From: Prochlorococcus sp. AG-402-K10
Lineage (GTDB): Bacteria > Cyanobacteriota > Cyanobacteriia > PCC-6307 > Cyanobiaceae
Direction of reading: 5' to 3'
Assembly: GCA_003216835.1 (NCBI GenBank)
Contig: QCIF01000008.1
Location: 1-64,000 of the forward strand
DNA: 64,000 bases
Under the pieces are notes generated by a model. The model ran no database searches. It saw only the letters and a list, made by a program, of their open reading frames with translations, and was not told the origin of the DNA. Position numbers and translations under genes: made by a program. How positions within the stretch are numbered: the stretch's first letter is position 1; every line of letters begins with the position of its first letter. Shown here in pieces: positions 39,307-49,432 of the stretch.

Positions 39307-42300
39307 ATGGGTTTTGTTCCTCTTCATAATCATAGTGACTACAGTCTACTAGATGGGGCGAGTCAAGTTTCTAAAATTGTTGATAGAGCTTCTGACCTTG
39401 GAATGGATTCTATTGCTCTGACTGATCATGGAGTAATGTATGGAGTTCTGGATCTAGTCAAAAAGTGTAAAGAGAAAGGCATTAAACCTATTATTGGTAA
39501 TGAAATGTATATTATTAATGGCTCTATTGATGATCCTCAACCAAAGAAAGAAAAAAGATATCATTTAGTTGTTTTAGCAAAAAATCATACTGGATATAAA
39601 AACCTTGTAAAGTTAACAACTATTAGCCATTTAAATGGGATGCGAGGTAGAGGAATCTTCTCTAGGCCCTGTATTGATAAATCTCTTTTAACTAAATATA
39701 AAGAAGGTCTTATTATATCCACAGCCTGTCTTGGAGGTGAAATACCTCAAGCTATTTTAAAGGGGAAGATAGATGTAGCTGAGAATATTGCGCTTTGGTA
39801 TAAGAAATTACTTGGAAATGATTTTTATCTAGAAATACAAGATCATGGTTCTATAGAAGATAGAATAGTGAACGTAGAATTAATAAGAATTGGAAAAAAA
39901 CATCAAATAGAAGTTATTGCAACAAATGACTCCCACTATATATCTAATATGGATGTAGAATCACATGATGCTTTGCTTTGTGTTCTTACTGGAAAATTAA
40001 TAAGTGACCAAAAGAGATTGAGATATACAGGTACAGAATATATTAAGAGTGAGAATGAAATGCTTTCACTTTTTAAAGATCATATAGATGATGAATCAAT
40101 AAAAAAAGCAGTAAATAATACTGTTGAGATTTCAAAAAAAATTGAGGAATTTGAATTGTTTGGTACCTATAGAATGCCAACCTTTCCTCTTAAAGAGGAT
40201 AAAGATTCATTGTCTCTTTTGACAAGGATATCCACTGATGGTCTTTTAAAAAGACTTAAAAAATCTAGTCTTGCAGATGTTAGTGAAATCTATAAAAAAA
40301 GATTGACCTCGGAACTAGAAATAATTAATGATATGGGCTTCCCAGATTATTTTTTAGTCGTATGGGATTATATAAAATTTGCAAGAGATAATTCTATTCC
40401 CGTAGGTCCAGGGAGAGGTTCAGCCGCAGGATCACTTGTCGCATATGCACTTCAAATTACAAATATAGATCCTGTTGAGCATGGATTACTTTTTGAAAGA
40501 TTCTTAAATCCCGCTAGAAAGTCAATGCCTGATATTGATACTGATTTTTGCATCGATAGGAGAAACGAAGTTATTGATTATGTTTCTAAGAGATATGGTG
40601 ATGATAAGGTTGCTCAAATAATTACTTTTAATAAAATGACTTCCAAGGCCGTTTTAAAGGATGTTGCGAGAGTCCTAGATATTCCTTATGGCGAGGCTGA
40701 TAAATTAGCAAAATTAATACCAGTCGTTAGAGGTAAACCATATAAATTAAAAGAAATGATAGAGAAAAATTCACCTAGTCAAGAATTCAGAGACAAATAT
40801 ATAAACGATGAGAGAGTAAAAAGATGGATTGATTTAGCACTTAGGATCGAAGGTACTAATAAAACATATGGAGTTCATGCTGCAGGGGTAGTAATAGCTT
40901 CAGAACCTTTAGACGAACTTGTACCGCTTCAAAGAAACAATGATGGTCAAATAATAACTCAATATTCAATGGACGATATTGAATCTCTTGGATTGTTGAA
41001 AATGGATTTCTTAGGTCTTAAAAATTTAACTATGATAGATAAGACAATTTCTTTAATAAAGGAATCTACAGGACAAAAAATTAATATTGATGAATTACCT
41101 CAGAATGATCTTAAAACCTTTGATCTTATTGGTAGGGGAGATCTTGAGGGAATATTTCAGTTAGAGTCATCTGGGATGAAGCAGGTTGTAAAGGATTTTA
41201 AGCCTAACTCTCTTGAGGATATATCATCTATTCTTGCTCTTTACAGACCTGGTCCTCTTGATGCTGGTCTTATACCTAAATTTATTAATAGAAAAAATGG
41301 TAAAGAAAAAATTGATTTTCCTCATCCTTTTATAAAATCCATACTTACTGAAACTTATGGAATTATGGTTTATCAAGAGCAAATAATGAAAATTGCTCAA
41401 GATTTAGCAGGTTATTCACTTGGTGATGCTGATTTACTTAGAAGAGCAATGGGAAAAAAGAAAGTTTCAGAGATGGTTAAACATAAGAATCTCTTCGTGG
41501 AGGGTTCTATAAAGAACGGAGTTGATGAAAAGATAGCTAATGACCTTTTTGATCAAATGGTTTTATTTGCTGAATATTGTTTTAATAAAAGTCATTCAAC
41601 TGCTTATGGCGCCGTTACTTATCAAACTGCCTTTTTGAAAGCTCATTTCCCAGTTGCATATATGGCAGCACTTTTAAGTGTTAATTCTGGCTCTAGCGAT
41701 AAAATGCAGAGATATATTTCTAATTGTTATGCTATGGGAATAGAAGTTATTTCCCCTAGTATAAATTTCTCTGGAATTGATTTCACCATAAAAAAAGATC
41801 AAATTCTATTTGGGTTGTCAGCTATTAAAAATTTAGGAGATTCAGCCATTAGAAATATAATTACTAATCGTGAGAAATTAGGAAACTTTAAATCATTGTC
41901 AGATTTATGCGATCGTTTACCATCTAATGTACTCAACAAAAGGAATTTAGAATCTCTAATTCATTGTGGTGCTTTAGATGAGTTTTCTGAGAATAAAAAT
42001 AGAGCTCAATTATTTTCTGATCTTGAAAATGTAATGGAATGGGCATCATCTCGTAATCGTGATCGAATTTCAGGGCAAGGAAATTTATTTGACTCTGTTG
42101 AAACATTTTCAGAGCAAGAATTTTCACAATCACAACATTCAAAGGTAGATGATTATTCACTTATTGAAAAGTTAAAATTAGAAAAGCAACTTTTGGGTTT
42201 TTATTTATCCGATCATCCATTAAAACATTTATCCAAGCCAGCCAAACTTGTTTCTCCAGTTAGTATTTCAAATTTAGAAGATATAAGTGATAGAACAAAG

Positions 42301-42804
42301 GTTTCACTAGTAGCGATGATTCCTGAATTAAAGCAAATTACAACAAGAAAAGGAGATAGAATGGCTATAGTTCAATTGGAAGATCTATCAGGTAGTTTTG
42401 AAGCGATTGTTTTCCCAAAAACATATTCTAGATTATCTGAATTCTTATTAACTGATACTAGACTTTTAGTTTGGGGCACTATTGATAAAAAAAGTGATAA
42501 AACTCAATTAATTATTGATGATTGTAGAGAGATTGATAACTTAAAATTGCTAGTTATTAACCTTGATAATTATCAAGCTTCAGATATAAGAGTTCATAAT
42601 AAGATAAGAGATTGTTTAGTTAAATTTCGAGCAGCTAAAGAAAAATGTGGTATTAAGATTCCAGTATTAGCGGCTGTTAAGCATGAAAATTCACTTACTT
42701 ATGTTAAATTCGGAGAACAATTTTGTGTTGGAGATATTGTTGGTGCTTCTAAATTATTGGAAGAAAATTCTTTTAAGGTTAATTTAAAATCTTTAGTTTC
42801 TTAG
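39307..42804 (+). CDS. dnaE: DNA polymerase III alpha subunit
   Basis: 1165 residues, complete replicative polymerase. The PHP domain opens with VPLHNHSDYSLLDGASQ; the polymerase active site includes GPGRGSAAGSLVAYAL and PDIDTDFCIDRR (catalytic Asp pair). The C-terminal part has a tandem HhH and an OB-fold region (EAIVFPKTYSRL). In several cyanobacteria the gene is split by a trans-splicing intein at FAEY|CFNKSHST. Here that site (residues 757/758, codon 41578) is continuous, so no intein is present. It converges with the PAM68-like gene. Confidence 0.98.
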   Translation: MGFVPLHNHSDYSLLDGASQVSKIVDRASDLGMDSIALTDHGVMYGVLDLVKKCKEKGIKPIIGNEMYIINGSIDDPQPKKEKRYHLVVLAKNHTGYKNLVKLTTISHLNGMRGRGIFSRPCIDKSLLTKYKEGLIISTACLGGEIPQAILKGKIDVAENIALWYKKLLGNDFYLEIQDHGSIEDRIVNVELIRIGKKHQIEVIATNDSHYISNMDVESHDALLCVLTGKLISDQKRLRYTGTEYIKSENEMLSLFKDHIDDESIKKAVNNTVEISKKIEEFELFGTYRMPTFPLKEDKDSLSLLTRISTDGLLKRLKKSSLADVSEIYKKRLTSELEIINDMGFPDYFLVVWDYIKFARDNSIPVGPGRGSAAGSLVAYALQITNIDPVEHGLLFERFLNPARKSMPDIDTDFCIDRRNEVIDYVSKRYGDDKVAQIITFNKMTSKAVLKDVARVLDIPYGEADKLAKLIPVVRGKPYKLKEMIEKNSPSQEFRDKYINDERVKRWIDLALRIEGTNKTYGVHAAGVVIASEPLDELVPLQRNNDGQIITQYSMDDIESLGLLKMDFLGLKNLTMIDKTISLIKESTGQKINIDELPQNDLKTFDLIGRGDLEGIFQLESSGMKQVVKDFKPNSLEDISSILALYRPGPLDAGLIPKFINRKNGKEKIDFPHPFIKSILTETYGIMVYQEQIMKIAQDLAGYSLGDADLLRRAMGKKKVSEMVKHKNLFVEGSIKNGVDEKIANDLFDQMVLFAEYCFNKSHSTAYGAVTYQTAFLKAHFPVAYMAALLSVNSGSSDKMQRYISNCYAMGIEVISPSINFSGIDFTIKKDQILFGLSAIKNLGDSAIRNIITNREKLGNFKSLSDLCDRLPSNVLNKRNLESLIHCGALDEFSENKNRAQLFSDLENVMEWASSRNRDRISGQGNLFDSVETFSEQEFSQSQHSKVDDYSLIEKLKLEKQLLGFYLSDHPLKHLSKPAKLVSPVSISNLEDISDRTKVSLVAMIPELKQITTRKGDRMAIVQLEDLSGSFEAIVFPKTYSRLSEFLLTDTRLLVWGTIDKKSDKTQLIIDDCREIDNLKLLVINLDNYQASDIRVHNKIRDCLVKFRAAKEKCGIKIPVLAAVKHENSLTYVKFGEQFCVGDIVGASKLLEENSFKVNLKSLVS

Positions 42805-42805
42805 T

Positions 42806-43255
42806 CTAATTACTTTCTTCAAAGTTTTGTGACGCAGGCTTAAATGCAGCTTTAGCTCTTTTTATATTCAATGGGATATTTTCTAGTCCCAAAAAACTTC
42901 CAGGTTCTTTATCCCAACTAGCTGATAAAATTCCAAAACTTAAACCAGCTAGGCCTAATAAGAAGAATAAAGCCGATATTGCAATAGTTGCTGAAGGAGC
43001 TATTTCAGCTATATTTTTTGTCACAATGATATAACTAACTACAAATACAGACATTCCTAATATTGTAGGTATTCCTGTAGTAAAGAAAATCCTTCTTGCC
43101 ATTCTGTCAGCTACATATTTGGGTATTCCACTATTTGAAGTTTTTTTGTCAACAAGTATCGGAGTTTTTTTATCTATATTTTCAAAAGCAACTTGCTCCG
43201 CTATTTTTTTCTTCCTTTTACTCGTATTCTTTTTGTATGTTTGTTTCTTTTTCAT
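42806..43255 (-). CDS. PAM68-family photosystem II assembly protein
   Basis: 149 residues. A basic N-terminus (KKKQTYKKNTSKRKKK) and a short linker lead to two membrane helices (about residues 57-80 and 88-110, with GIPTILGMSVFVVSYIIV and ATIAISALFFLLGLAGLSFG) and a C-terminal LSASWDKEPGSFLGLENI, the diagnostic PAM68 segment. In plants and cyanobacteria PAM68 helps early photosystem II assembly with CP47. It follows rpsO by 9 bases, so they are co-transcribed, and shares only one base of spacing with dnaE. Confidence 0.85.
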   Translation of the reverse strand: MKKKQTYKKNTSKRKKKIAEQVAFENIDKKTPILVDKKTSNSGIPKYVADRMARRIFFTTGIPTILGMSVFVVSYIIVTKNIAEIAPSATIAISALFFLLGLAGLSFGILSASWDKEPGSFLGLENIPLNIKRAKAAFKPASQNFEESN

Positions 43256-43264
43256 TAAAGGACG

Positions 43265-43534
43265 TTATCCCCTTATTCCAATCTTTTTAACTAAATCTTG
43301 ATATTTTTGTTCACTTTTCCCTTTTATGTAAGAGAGTAATCTCTTCCTTTTTCCAATCATTTTTAGCAATCCTTGTCTTGAGGCGAAATCATGAATATTA
43401 CCTTGAAGATGATCACTTAATTTTGATATTCTTTCTGAGAGCATCGCGACTTGTACCTCAACAGATCCTGTATCTGTATCATGTACTTGATGGGATTGAA
43501 TAATTTTTTGTTTTTCTGCTGTATCTAGTGACAT
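43265..43534 (-). CDS. rpsO: 30S ribosomal protein S15
   Basis: 89 residues: [80 protein letters not shown]. The [16 protein letters not shown] block and the RxGLLxxIGKRRxLL motif identify S15, a primary binder of 16S rRNA helix 20/22. It lies 32 bases after ruvA on the same strand. Confidence 0.98.
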   Translation of the reverse strand: MSLDTAEKQKIIQSHQVHDTDTGSVEVQVAMLSERISKLSDHLQGNIHDFASRQGLLKMIGKRKRLLSYIKGKSEQKYQDLVKKIGIRG

Positions 43535-43566
43535 AAAATTTATCTACGTTGCTTTATCTTACTATG

Positions 43567-44250
43567 TTATCGGCCTAAATTACTATTATTATCTAGATGG
43601 TTCATAGCAAGTTTTAATATATATTCAAATGAAATCTTTTCTTTTTTTAGTATTAAATTTTTCTTATTTTTAATTTCGTTGATAAGAATAGGAAATAATT
43701 TTTTAATTTCTTTATTTGTATAATTTAGAGACTGAAGTGTTAAATCAATATCTTTTAGAATTGAATTGAGTTCATTGTTTTCTTTTAAATAATCACTATC
43801 TTTTAGTTCTTCACTTACTTTTGCTTTCATGTTTGATTTATTTTTTAATTCTAGGATTATTCTTTCAGTCATTTTTTGACCTATCCCTTGCACCGAACTA
43901 ATTAATTTTTTATCTTTAAAAGCTATTGCATTAATAATTTCATCTATTGAATATTTGTTCAATAATGCCATTCCTATTTGTGAACCTACCCCTTTGATAT
44001 TTAAAATTTCAATAAAGAAATCTTTTTGATCTTTTGAAATGAAACCAAATAAATAATCTGAATCTTCTTTTTTGATGTGTTTTAACCAGAAAACTAAGTT
44101 TTGAAGAGGTATCTCCTTTGTCTTTAATTTGATATAAATAGATTCTAATATCTGAATCTCATATCCTAAGCCCTGACAATTTATTACAATATAAAATTTG
44201 TTATTAGTTTGCCATAAATCTACAAGCTCACCTTTTATCCAGCTAATCAA
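43567..44250 (-). CDS. ruvA: Holliday junction DNA helicase subunit RuvA
   Basis: 227 residues, TTG start directly after the TAA of the upstream gene (GGT TAA TTG) with a GGGAGG site inside it. The OB-fold domain (ISWIKGELVDLW) precedes helix-hairpin-helix motifs LNIKGVGSQIGMALLN and SSVQGIGQKMTERIILELKN. The C-terminal RuvB-contacting three-helix domain is present. RuvA tetramers bind four-way junctions and load RuvB, which is not in the window. Confidence 0.93.
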   Translation of the reverse strand: MISWIKGELVDLWQTNNKFYIVINCQGLGYEIQILESIYIKLKTKEIPLQNLVFWLKHIKKEDSDYLFGFISKDQKDFFIEILNIKGVGSQIGMALLNKYSIDEIINAIAFKDKKLISSVQGIGQKMTERIILELKNKSNMKAKVSEELKDSDYLKENNELNSILKDIDLTLQSLNYTNKEIKKLFPILINEIKNKKNLILKKEKISFEYILKLAMNHLDNNSNLGR

Positions 44251-44604
44251 TTAACCTCCCGCTGCGTCACAACCAATTTTACTTCCAACTACGGCACCAA
44301 GTGGGACTGCCCACCATCTTCCTTTCCCTCTTGACATGGCAGCACCTGCTCCACCTCCTAATAGTGCTCCTGCTATTTTCCCATCTGTACAATCATTATC
44401 GTCAATTTGCTCTGCTTTTTTTCCATCACAGGGAATTTCCACATCTATTTCATAATTTCTTACATAACCTGGACTTGATTTTGTACCAGGAAAATATTCT
44501 TCCCTATATTCAGTTCTAGTACATTTTGTAGATCTAGGTGTTGAAGCATTCAAATGAAGTAAAGGAGAAAAAAGAAAAAGAATTGCAAAAAAGAAAAATT
44601 TCAT
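44251..44604 (-). CDS. Secreted glycine-zipper protein
   Basis: 117 residues. A hydrophobic N-terminus MKFFFFAILFLFSPLLHLNA is a signal peptide cleaved near residues 20-21. The mature protein has four Cys, and its C-terminus is a glycine zipper (GKIAGALLGGGAGAAMSRG, then WAVPLGAVVGSKIGCDAAGG). Such repeats occur in outer-membrane or envelope lipoproteins and in Gly-zipper 2TM domains. Role unknown. Its stop codon abuts the start of ruvA, so the two are co-translated; whether that has meaning is unclear. Confidence 0.7.
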   Translation of the reverse strand: MKFFFFAILFLFSPLLHLNASTPRSTKCTRTEYREEYFPGTKSSPGYVRNYEIDVEIPCDGKKAEQIDDNDCTDGKIAGALLGGGAGAAMSRGKGRWWAVPLGAVVGSKIGCDAAGG

Positions 44605-44629
44605 ATTGAAAATAATCCCTTTTTTTATT

Positions 44630-45517
44630 CTAAATGTTTTTAAGTATTTTGCTTGAAGAGATAATAGTTCCTAATAAAACAAGCATAGAACCAAATATAA
44701 AATTGATATTTATTAATTCGCTAAAGAACAAAACACCCCAAATAGATCCAAAAATTACTTGTAAATAATTAATAGTTGAGGCTTCTGATGCAGGTAGATA
44801 CTTTAATCCTATAGTTAAAAACGTTTGACCTAATTGGGTAAAAATGCCAATTCCCATTATCCAAATTAAATCATTTAGATTAGGTGTAACCCAATTTCCT
44901 AATACAATAGGAAACAAAGTTATAACCGATACCAGAGGAAAATATTTAATTATTATAAAAATATCCTCAGTTGCTGAAAGCTTCTTAACAGTTACGTAAG
45001 CCAATGCAGTAGATATTGCACCAAGAAATGCTATAAAAACTGATAATTTCTCAATCTCAACGTTTATATTTTCTAACTGCGATTGATTTATTATTACTAA
45101 AATCCCTAGCCACCCAAATATTAAAGCCAGTAAAGTATTTTTCGTTATTTTTTCATTTATAAAAATACCTGCAAAGAAAGATATAAAAATAGGATATGTA
45201 TATTGAATAACTGTAGAAATACTAAGAGGCATATTTCTTATTGCGTAAAATATACATATTAAAGCCACAGTTCCAAAGAATCCTCTCAACAAAAGTAATT
45301 TGCGATTATTTCCCCAAGGATTTATGTCTTTTGTCTTTAAGATAAATGAAGTTATTAATAAACTTATCAATGACCTAAAGAAAACTAATTCATATATTGG
45401 TATATTTTCATCAATTTTTTTTACACATACTGTCATTAGACTAAAGAATAGTGATGCAAAAACTAAATTTAACTTATTGAATAAGTATTTTTTATGTATC
45501 AATTTACATAGCAGCAT
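44630..45517 (-). CDS. EamA-family (DMT) membrane transporter
   Basis: 295 residues, ten predicted membrane helices in two repeated EamA domains. KIDENIPIYELVFFRSLISL with downstream SISTVIQYTYPIFISFFAGI, and the second repeat YLPASEASTINYLQVIFGSI and VLFFSELININFIFGSMLVL are typical. Substrates in this family include amino acids, nucleotides and drugs; none can be assigned here. It is the upstream-most gene of a minus-strand run that continues with ruvA and rpsO, and lies divergent from dnaG. Confidence 0.85.
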   Translation of the reverse strand: MLLCKLIHKKYLFNKLNLVFASLFFSLMTVCVKKIDENIPIYELVFFRSLISLLITSFILKTKDINPWGNNRKLLLLRGFFGTVALICIFYAIRNMPLSISTVIQYTYPIFISFFAGIFINEKITKNTLLALIFGWLGILVIINQSQLENINVEIEKLSVFIAFLGAISTALAYVTVKKLSATEDIFIIIKYFPLVSVITLFPIVLGNWVTPNLNDLIWIMGIGIFTQLGQTFLTIGLKYLPASEASTINYLQVIFGSIWGVLFFSELININFIFGSMLVLLGTIISSSKILKNI

Positions 45518-45615
45518 TTGTTTTAAAAAGTTTTATTGTGAAATTAAGTAGATTCTTTTTTGATTTTGAACTATAACAAATAAATTATTGTTTTTTTACT
45601 AGATAAATAATTCAT

Positions 45616-47649
45616 ATGGGGCGATCTATACATCCAAGAACCATTGAGGAAGTTAAGGAAAAGTCAGATATTGTAGATGTTATTTCTGAGCACATTGTTC
45701 TAAAGAAAAAAGGTAAGGAGTTTGTTGGAATTTGCCCTTTTCATGATGATACAAAACCGTCTATGACGGTTTCACCTTCTAAGCAATTCTACTATTGTTT
45801 TTCTTGTGGAGCAGGTGGCAACTCAATTAAATTTTTAATGGAGTTTACGCGAGCTAATTTTTCAGATGTTGTTATTTCTCTTGCAAAAAAAAATAATATA
45901 AATATAGAAAGTCTTGATGGTCCTCAGGATGAGGCTTATAAAAGACAATTATCAAGAAAAGAAGAGCTTTATAAAATTTTAAGAATATCAAAAAATTGGT
46001 TTAAGTCTCAATTAAATAACTCCTTGGGTAAAGAAGCTATGAATTATTTAATATCCCAAAGAAAATTAAGTAGCATTATTATTAATGAATTTGAATTAGG
46101 TTTTGCACCTAATTCATGGAATGATTTATTTAATTATCTTTTAAAAGTAGAAAAATTTTCCTTAAATTCAATCTTAAGTTCAGGGCTTGTTATTTCTAAG
46201 GATAATTCTGATAAGAATTATGATCGTTTTAGAAACAGATTAATTGTTCCCATTCATGATATGCAAGGAAGAGTGGTTGCCTTTGGCGGTAGATCTTTAG
46301 ATGGCCAGGAACCTAAATATCTTAACTCTCCTGAGTCTGAAGTTTTTGAAAAGGGTAAAATGTTGTTTGGACTCGAAAAAGCTTCTAACAAAATTAGAAA
46401 AAGTGATAAAGCAATAATCGTTGAAGGATATTTTGATGTTATTTCTCTTCATTCAAAAGGTATTACGAATTCAGTAGCTTCACTTGGAACAGCACTAAAT
46501 AAATATCAAATATCACAACTATGTAGGTTCACGGATAATAAAAATATAATACTAAATTTTGATTCTGATAACGCAGGTATATTAGCCACAAAAAGAGTAA
46601 TTAATGAAGTTGAGAATTTGTCAATTCATGATCAAATTAACCTAAAAATTCTTCAACTAAAAAACTTCAAAGATCCAGATGAATATTTAAATTTTAATTC
46701 TACTCAAGATTATTTTAATTTAATTGATAATGCATCTTTTTGGATTGATTGGGAGATTGATCAGATCTTTAATAAAAAAGATTTAACTAAATCTGATATT
46801 TTTCAAAGTGTTATTTCATCATTGGTTAAGTTATTAAGTAAATTACCTCAATCATCTACTAGAACTCATTATTTACAAAAAATATCTGAAAGGTTAAGTA
46901 TGGGGCAAGCCAGATTAGCGATACAATTTGAACAAGATTTAAGAAATCAGGTAAAGGGTTTTCGTTGGCATGGTAGATCAAGGAGATTTGAACAACCAAA
47001 TGAAGTATCACAACGTGAAAAAAATGAATCTGAAATAATTTTTTATTATCTCCATTGTCCTAATCTTAGGCTCTTTATTCGCGGGGAATTACTTAAAAGG
47101 GAAATTAATGAGTTCAGTTCCGACTATATTCGAATTATATGGGAAGTAATTTCAATAATTGAAGAAGGTATTTTAGGTTCTAATTATTTAAATAAATTTC
47201 AAAAATCTGATAGTCAAAAACTACATAAAGAATTTTCTTCTCTTAACTTGATTTCTTTATTACCAGATCATTTAGCTCTTAATTATTCTGAGTTATCAAA
47301 CAAAATTAATATTTTTATTAATCCAAGTGAGCTATTTTTAACTATGTTAAAAAGTCCCAAAGAAAATTTACTTGGAACTTTATCTCTTCTTGAGAGGCAC
47401 AAATCCTTAAAAAGATGCAGACACCTGATCGAATCTTGGAGTTCTCAAAGATTAAAAACATTAGAAAACTGTATATCTATACTAATAGATAATTCATCCT
47501 CAGAAAATTCTGATTCTAATAATGAAATCGATGAACTTTTTAAGGATTTAAACTCAGATGCTATTAAATTTCAAGAATTATATTATATAGAAAGGCAACA
47601 TATAAATTCTCTAGATAAGCAACGTTGTGGTAATTTTATTGCTAAATAA
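45616..47649 (+). CDS. dnaG: DNA primase
   Basis: Synthesises RNA primers. 677 residues. The CHC2 zinc ribbon uses Cys40, His43, Cys61 and Cys64 (GICPFHDDTKPSM and YYCFSCGAGG). The RNA-polymerase domain has VPIHDMQGRVVAFGGRSL and YLNSPESEVFEKG; the TOPRIM-type metal site includes VEGYFDVISL and LNFDSDNAG. The C-terminal helicase-interacting region is long and poorly conserved. Divergent from the DMT transporter (98 bases between). Confidence 0.97.
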   Translation: MGRSIHPRTIEEVKEKSDIVDVISEHIVLKKKGKEFVGICPFHDDTKPSMTVSPSKQFYYCFSCGAGGNSIKFLMEFTRANFSDVVISLAKKNNINIESLDGPQDEAYKRQLSRKEELYKILRISKNWFKSQLNNSLGKEAMNYLISQRKLSSIIINEFELGFAPNSWNDLFNYLLKVEKFSLNSILSSGLVISKDNSDKNYDRFRNRLIVPIHDMQGRVVAFGGRSLDGQEPKYLNSPESEVFEKGKMLFGLEKASNKIRKSDKAIIVEGYFDVISLHSKGITNSVASLGTALNKYQISQLCRFTDNKNIILNFDSDNAGILATKRVINEVENLSIHDQINLKILQLKNFKDPDEYLNFNSTQDYFNLIDNASFWIDWEIDQIFNKKDLTKSDIFQSVISSLVKLLSKLPQSSTRTHYLQKISERLSMGQARLAIQFEQDLRNQVKGFRWHGRSRRFEQPNEVSQREKNESEIIFYYLHCPNLRLFIRGELLKREINEFSSDYIRIIWEVISIIEEGILGSNYLNKFQKSDSQKLHKEFSSLNLISLLPDHLALNYSELSNKINIFINPSELFLTMLKSPKENLLGTLSLLERHKSLKRCRHLIESWSSQRLKTLENCISILIDNSSSENSDSNNEIDELFKDLNSDAIKFQELYYIERQHINSLDKQRCGNFIAK

Positions 47650-47664
47650 AAAATTCCATCTTTT

Positions 47665-48132
47665 TTATAAACAATAGGTTTTAAGCATTTCTTTTACCTT
47701 TTTTGGTTTGTCTTCCAAAATATAAGCTTCTACTTCTTTCGCGTATGTTCCAGCAAATTTTGAAGTAGAAAACTCTAATGCATTTCTTTTACTCTTATGT
47801 AATTTAGTTTCTAAATCTTTTATTTCTCCCACTATTTTATTTCCATTACATTTTTGTACAACATGTGCCGCTTCATGCCTTAATGCTTTTCTAATAGCCC
47901 TTTTCGTTTTGAAATTATCTTGATTTGGATTGTTTTTTATTTCCTTGAATCTTGTTTTCCTTTTTGCATTTTCAGTACATATTACTATTTTATTTTCTTG
48001 AAAGTTGTGTAGACCTTTTATTTCTTTGTTTATTAAACATTCTATTTTATTTTCTTCAACAATATAGTTTGCCTTTACTAATAATTCTAGAATTTCTCTA
48101 TCTAATTTACTTAAAAATATAATAAATTCCAT
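47665..48132 (-). CDS. Putative zincin (HExxH) protein, last gene after umuDC
   Basis: 155 residues. RKALRHEAAHVVQKCNG has a zinc-type H86-E-x-x-H90, and KEVEAYILED provides a downstream Glu that could be the third ligand, a pattern of gluzincin-like metallopeptidases. Part of the rest is helical and basic. It lies 13 bases after the umuC stop on the same strand, so it probably belongs to the LexA-controlled umuD-umuC operon. The family is not one I can name; a SprT-like role in DNA-protein crosslink repair would fit the context but is a guess. Confidence 0.7.
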   Translation of the reverse strand: MEFIIFLSKLDREILELLVKANYIVEENKIECLINKEIKGLHNFQENKIVICTENAKRKTRFKEIKNNPNQDNFKTKRAIRKALRHEAAHVVQKCNGNKIVGEIKDLETKLHKSKRNALEFSTSKFAGTYAKEVEAYILEDKPKKVKEMLKTYCL

Positions 48133-48145
48133 ATTGATTCTTATT

Positions 48146-49432
48146 TTATATAACTATAGTTGGAATTTTTCTTATATCTGTTGTTGATGTGCGACTTAAT
48201 AAATTTCTATTGATTGTCCATTCTTTTGTCTTTTTTGTAATTGCCCATGTAATTGCTTTGTTATTATATTTTTTATTCAATGAGTCAATTGTTCTCATAA
48301 GATTTTCTGATTTCTTTATATCTTCCTGAAATTTGTAAGTGATAATTGATTGCTGTAAATAGTTGCAATTAGTTAGATCCTGCATTAAAACGCCCGCCTT
48401 TGATAATTTATACTCAGGATTATAAATTTCTTTAGATAATGCAACTACTATTTTTAAAATAACGTTTGTGTTGTCTGTTGCATTTATAAGTTTTTTATGA
48501 GCACTTCTTTGATAATTTTGACTTGAATATTTACTAGTTCTTGTAAATACACTAATGGCAGATGTTTGTAAGCTTTGGCTTCTCATTTTTGCCGATGCTT
48601 TTATCGCATAAATGGCTAATGCTTGAGTTAAATCTTCTAATTTTGTGATAGGAGTACCGAAACTTCTACTTACCTGAATTTCTCTTTTTGACTTATTACC
48701 TTTTTCTAATGTTAGACATTTATAACCTTTTAATTCTAATTGCAATCTTTTTCCTACGATCCCTAGTTTCTTAAAGATTTCACTTTCTTTCATATCTATT
48801 AATTCTTGTGCATTTTTAATACCTTTACTTTTTAACCAATTAGATGTTTGTTTCCCAATTCCCCAGATTTTATCTACACTAATTTCTTTAAAATAGCTAT
48901 TCTCATTTTCGTTTCTAGCTAAATCAAATATTCCTGCTGAATAATCAATATTTTTAGCTAACTTGTTAGCAACTTTTGCCCTTACTTTGTTCTCTGCTAT
49001 TCCTATTGTTATGGTGATTCCTAGATTCTGATATGTTAATGCCCTTATTTTTCTCGCCCAAGGATATAGATTTTTATTATTAGGTCTAGAAATTGAGACA
49101 AAGGCTTCATCAATAGAATAAATCTCTATTTTTTCACAGTAATTTTTTAATAAATTCATTAGTCTCTTACTCATATCAGCGTAAAGCGAGTAGTTAGAGC
49201 TTAAAACTGCTACATCTAATTTATTTAATCTTTCTTTCTCCTTGAAATAAGGGCTTCCCATTTTAATTTTTAAAGCTCGAGCTTCGGGACTTCTTGCAAT
49301 AATGCATCCGTCATTATTAGATAAAATTACTACTGGTTTATTTCTTAAGTGAGGGTTTATACTTTGTTCACACGAAGCGTAAAAATTATTAGCATCTATA
49401 AGAGCTATTGCTTCAATACTTGAAATCGTCAT
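48146..49432 (-). CDS. umuC: DNA polymerase V catalytic subunit (UmuC, Y-family)
   Basis: Error-prone translesion synthesis. 428 residues. The N-terminal IALIDANNFYASCEQSINP holds the first catalytic Asp; KIEIYSIDEAFVSI is the second acidic pair; GITITIGIAENKVRAKVANKLA is the family thumb. GVMQDLT-like ends and the C-terminal little-finger domain follow. It overlaps umuD by 4 bases (ATGA). Regulated with umuD by the LexA-type box at 49859-49874. Confidence 0.96.
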   Translation of the reverse strand: MTISSIEAIALIDANNFYASCEQSINPHLRNKPVVILSNNDGCIIARSPEARALKIKMGSPYFKEKERLNKLDVAVLSSNYSLYADMSKRLMNLLKNYCEKIEIYSIDEAFVSISRPNNKNLYPWARKIRALTYQNLGITITIGIAENKVRAKVANKLAKNIDYSAGIFDLARNENENSYFKEISVDKIWGIGKQTSNWLKSKGIKNAQELIDMKESEIFKKLGIVGKRLQLELKGYKCLTLEKGNKSKREIQVSRSFGTPITKLEDLTQALAIYAIKASAKMRSQSLQTSAISVFTRTSKYSSQNYQRSAHKKLINATDNTNVILKIVVALSKEIYNPEYKLSKAGVLMQDLTNCNYLQQSIITYKFQEDIKKSENLMRTIDSLNKKYNNKAITWAITKKTKEWTINRNLLSRTSTTDIRKIPTIVI

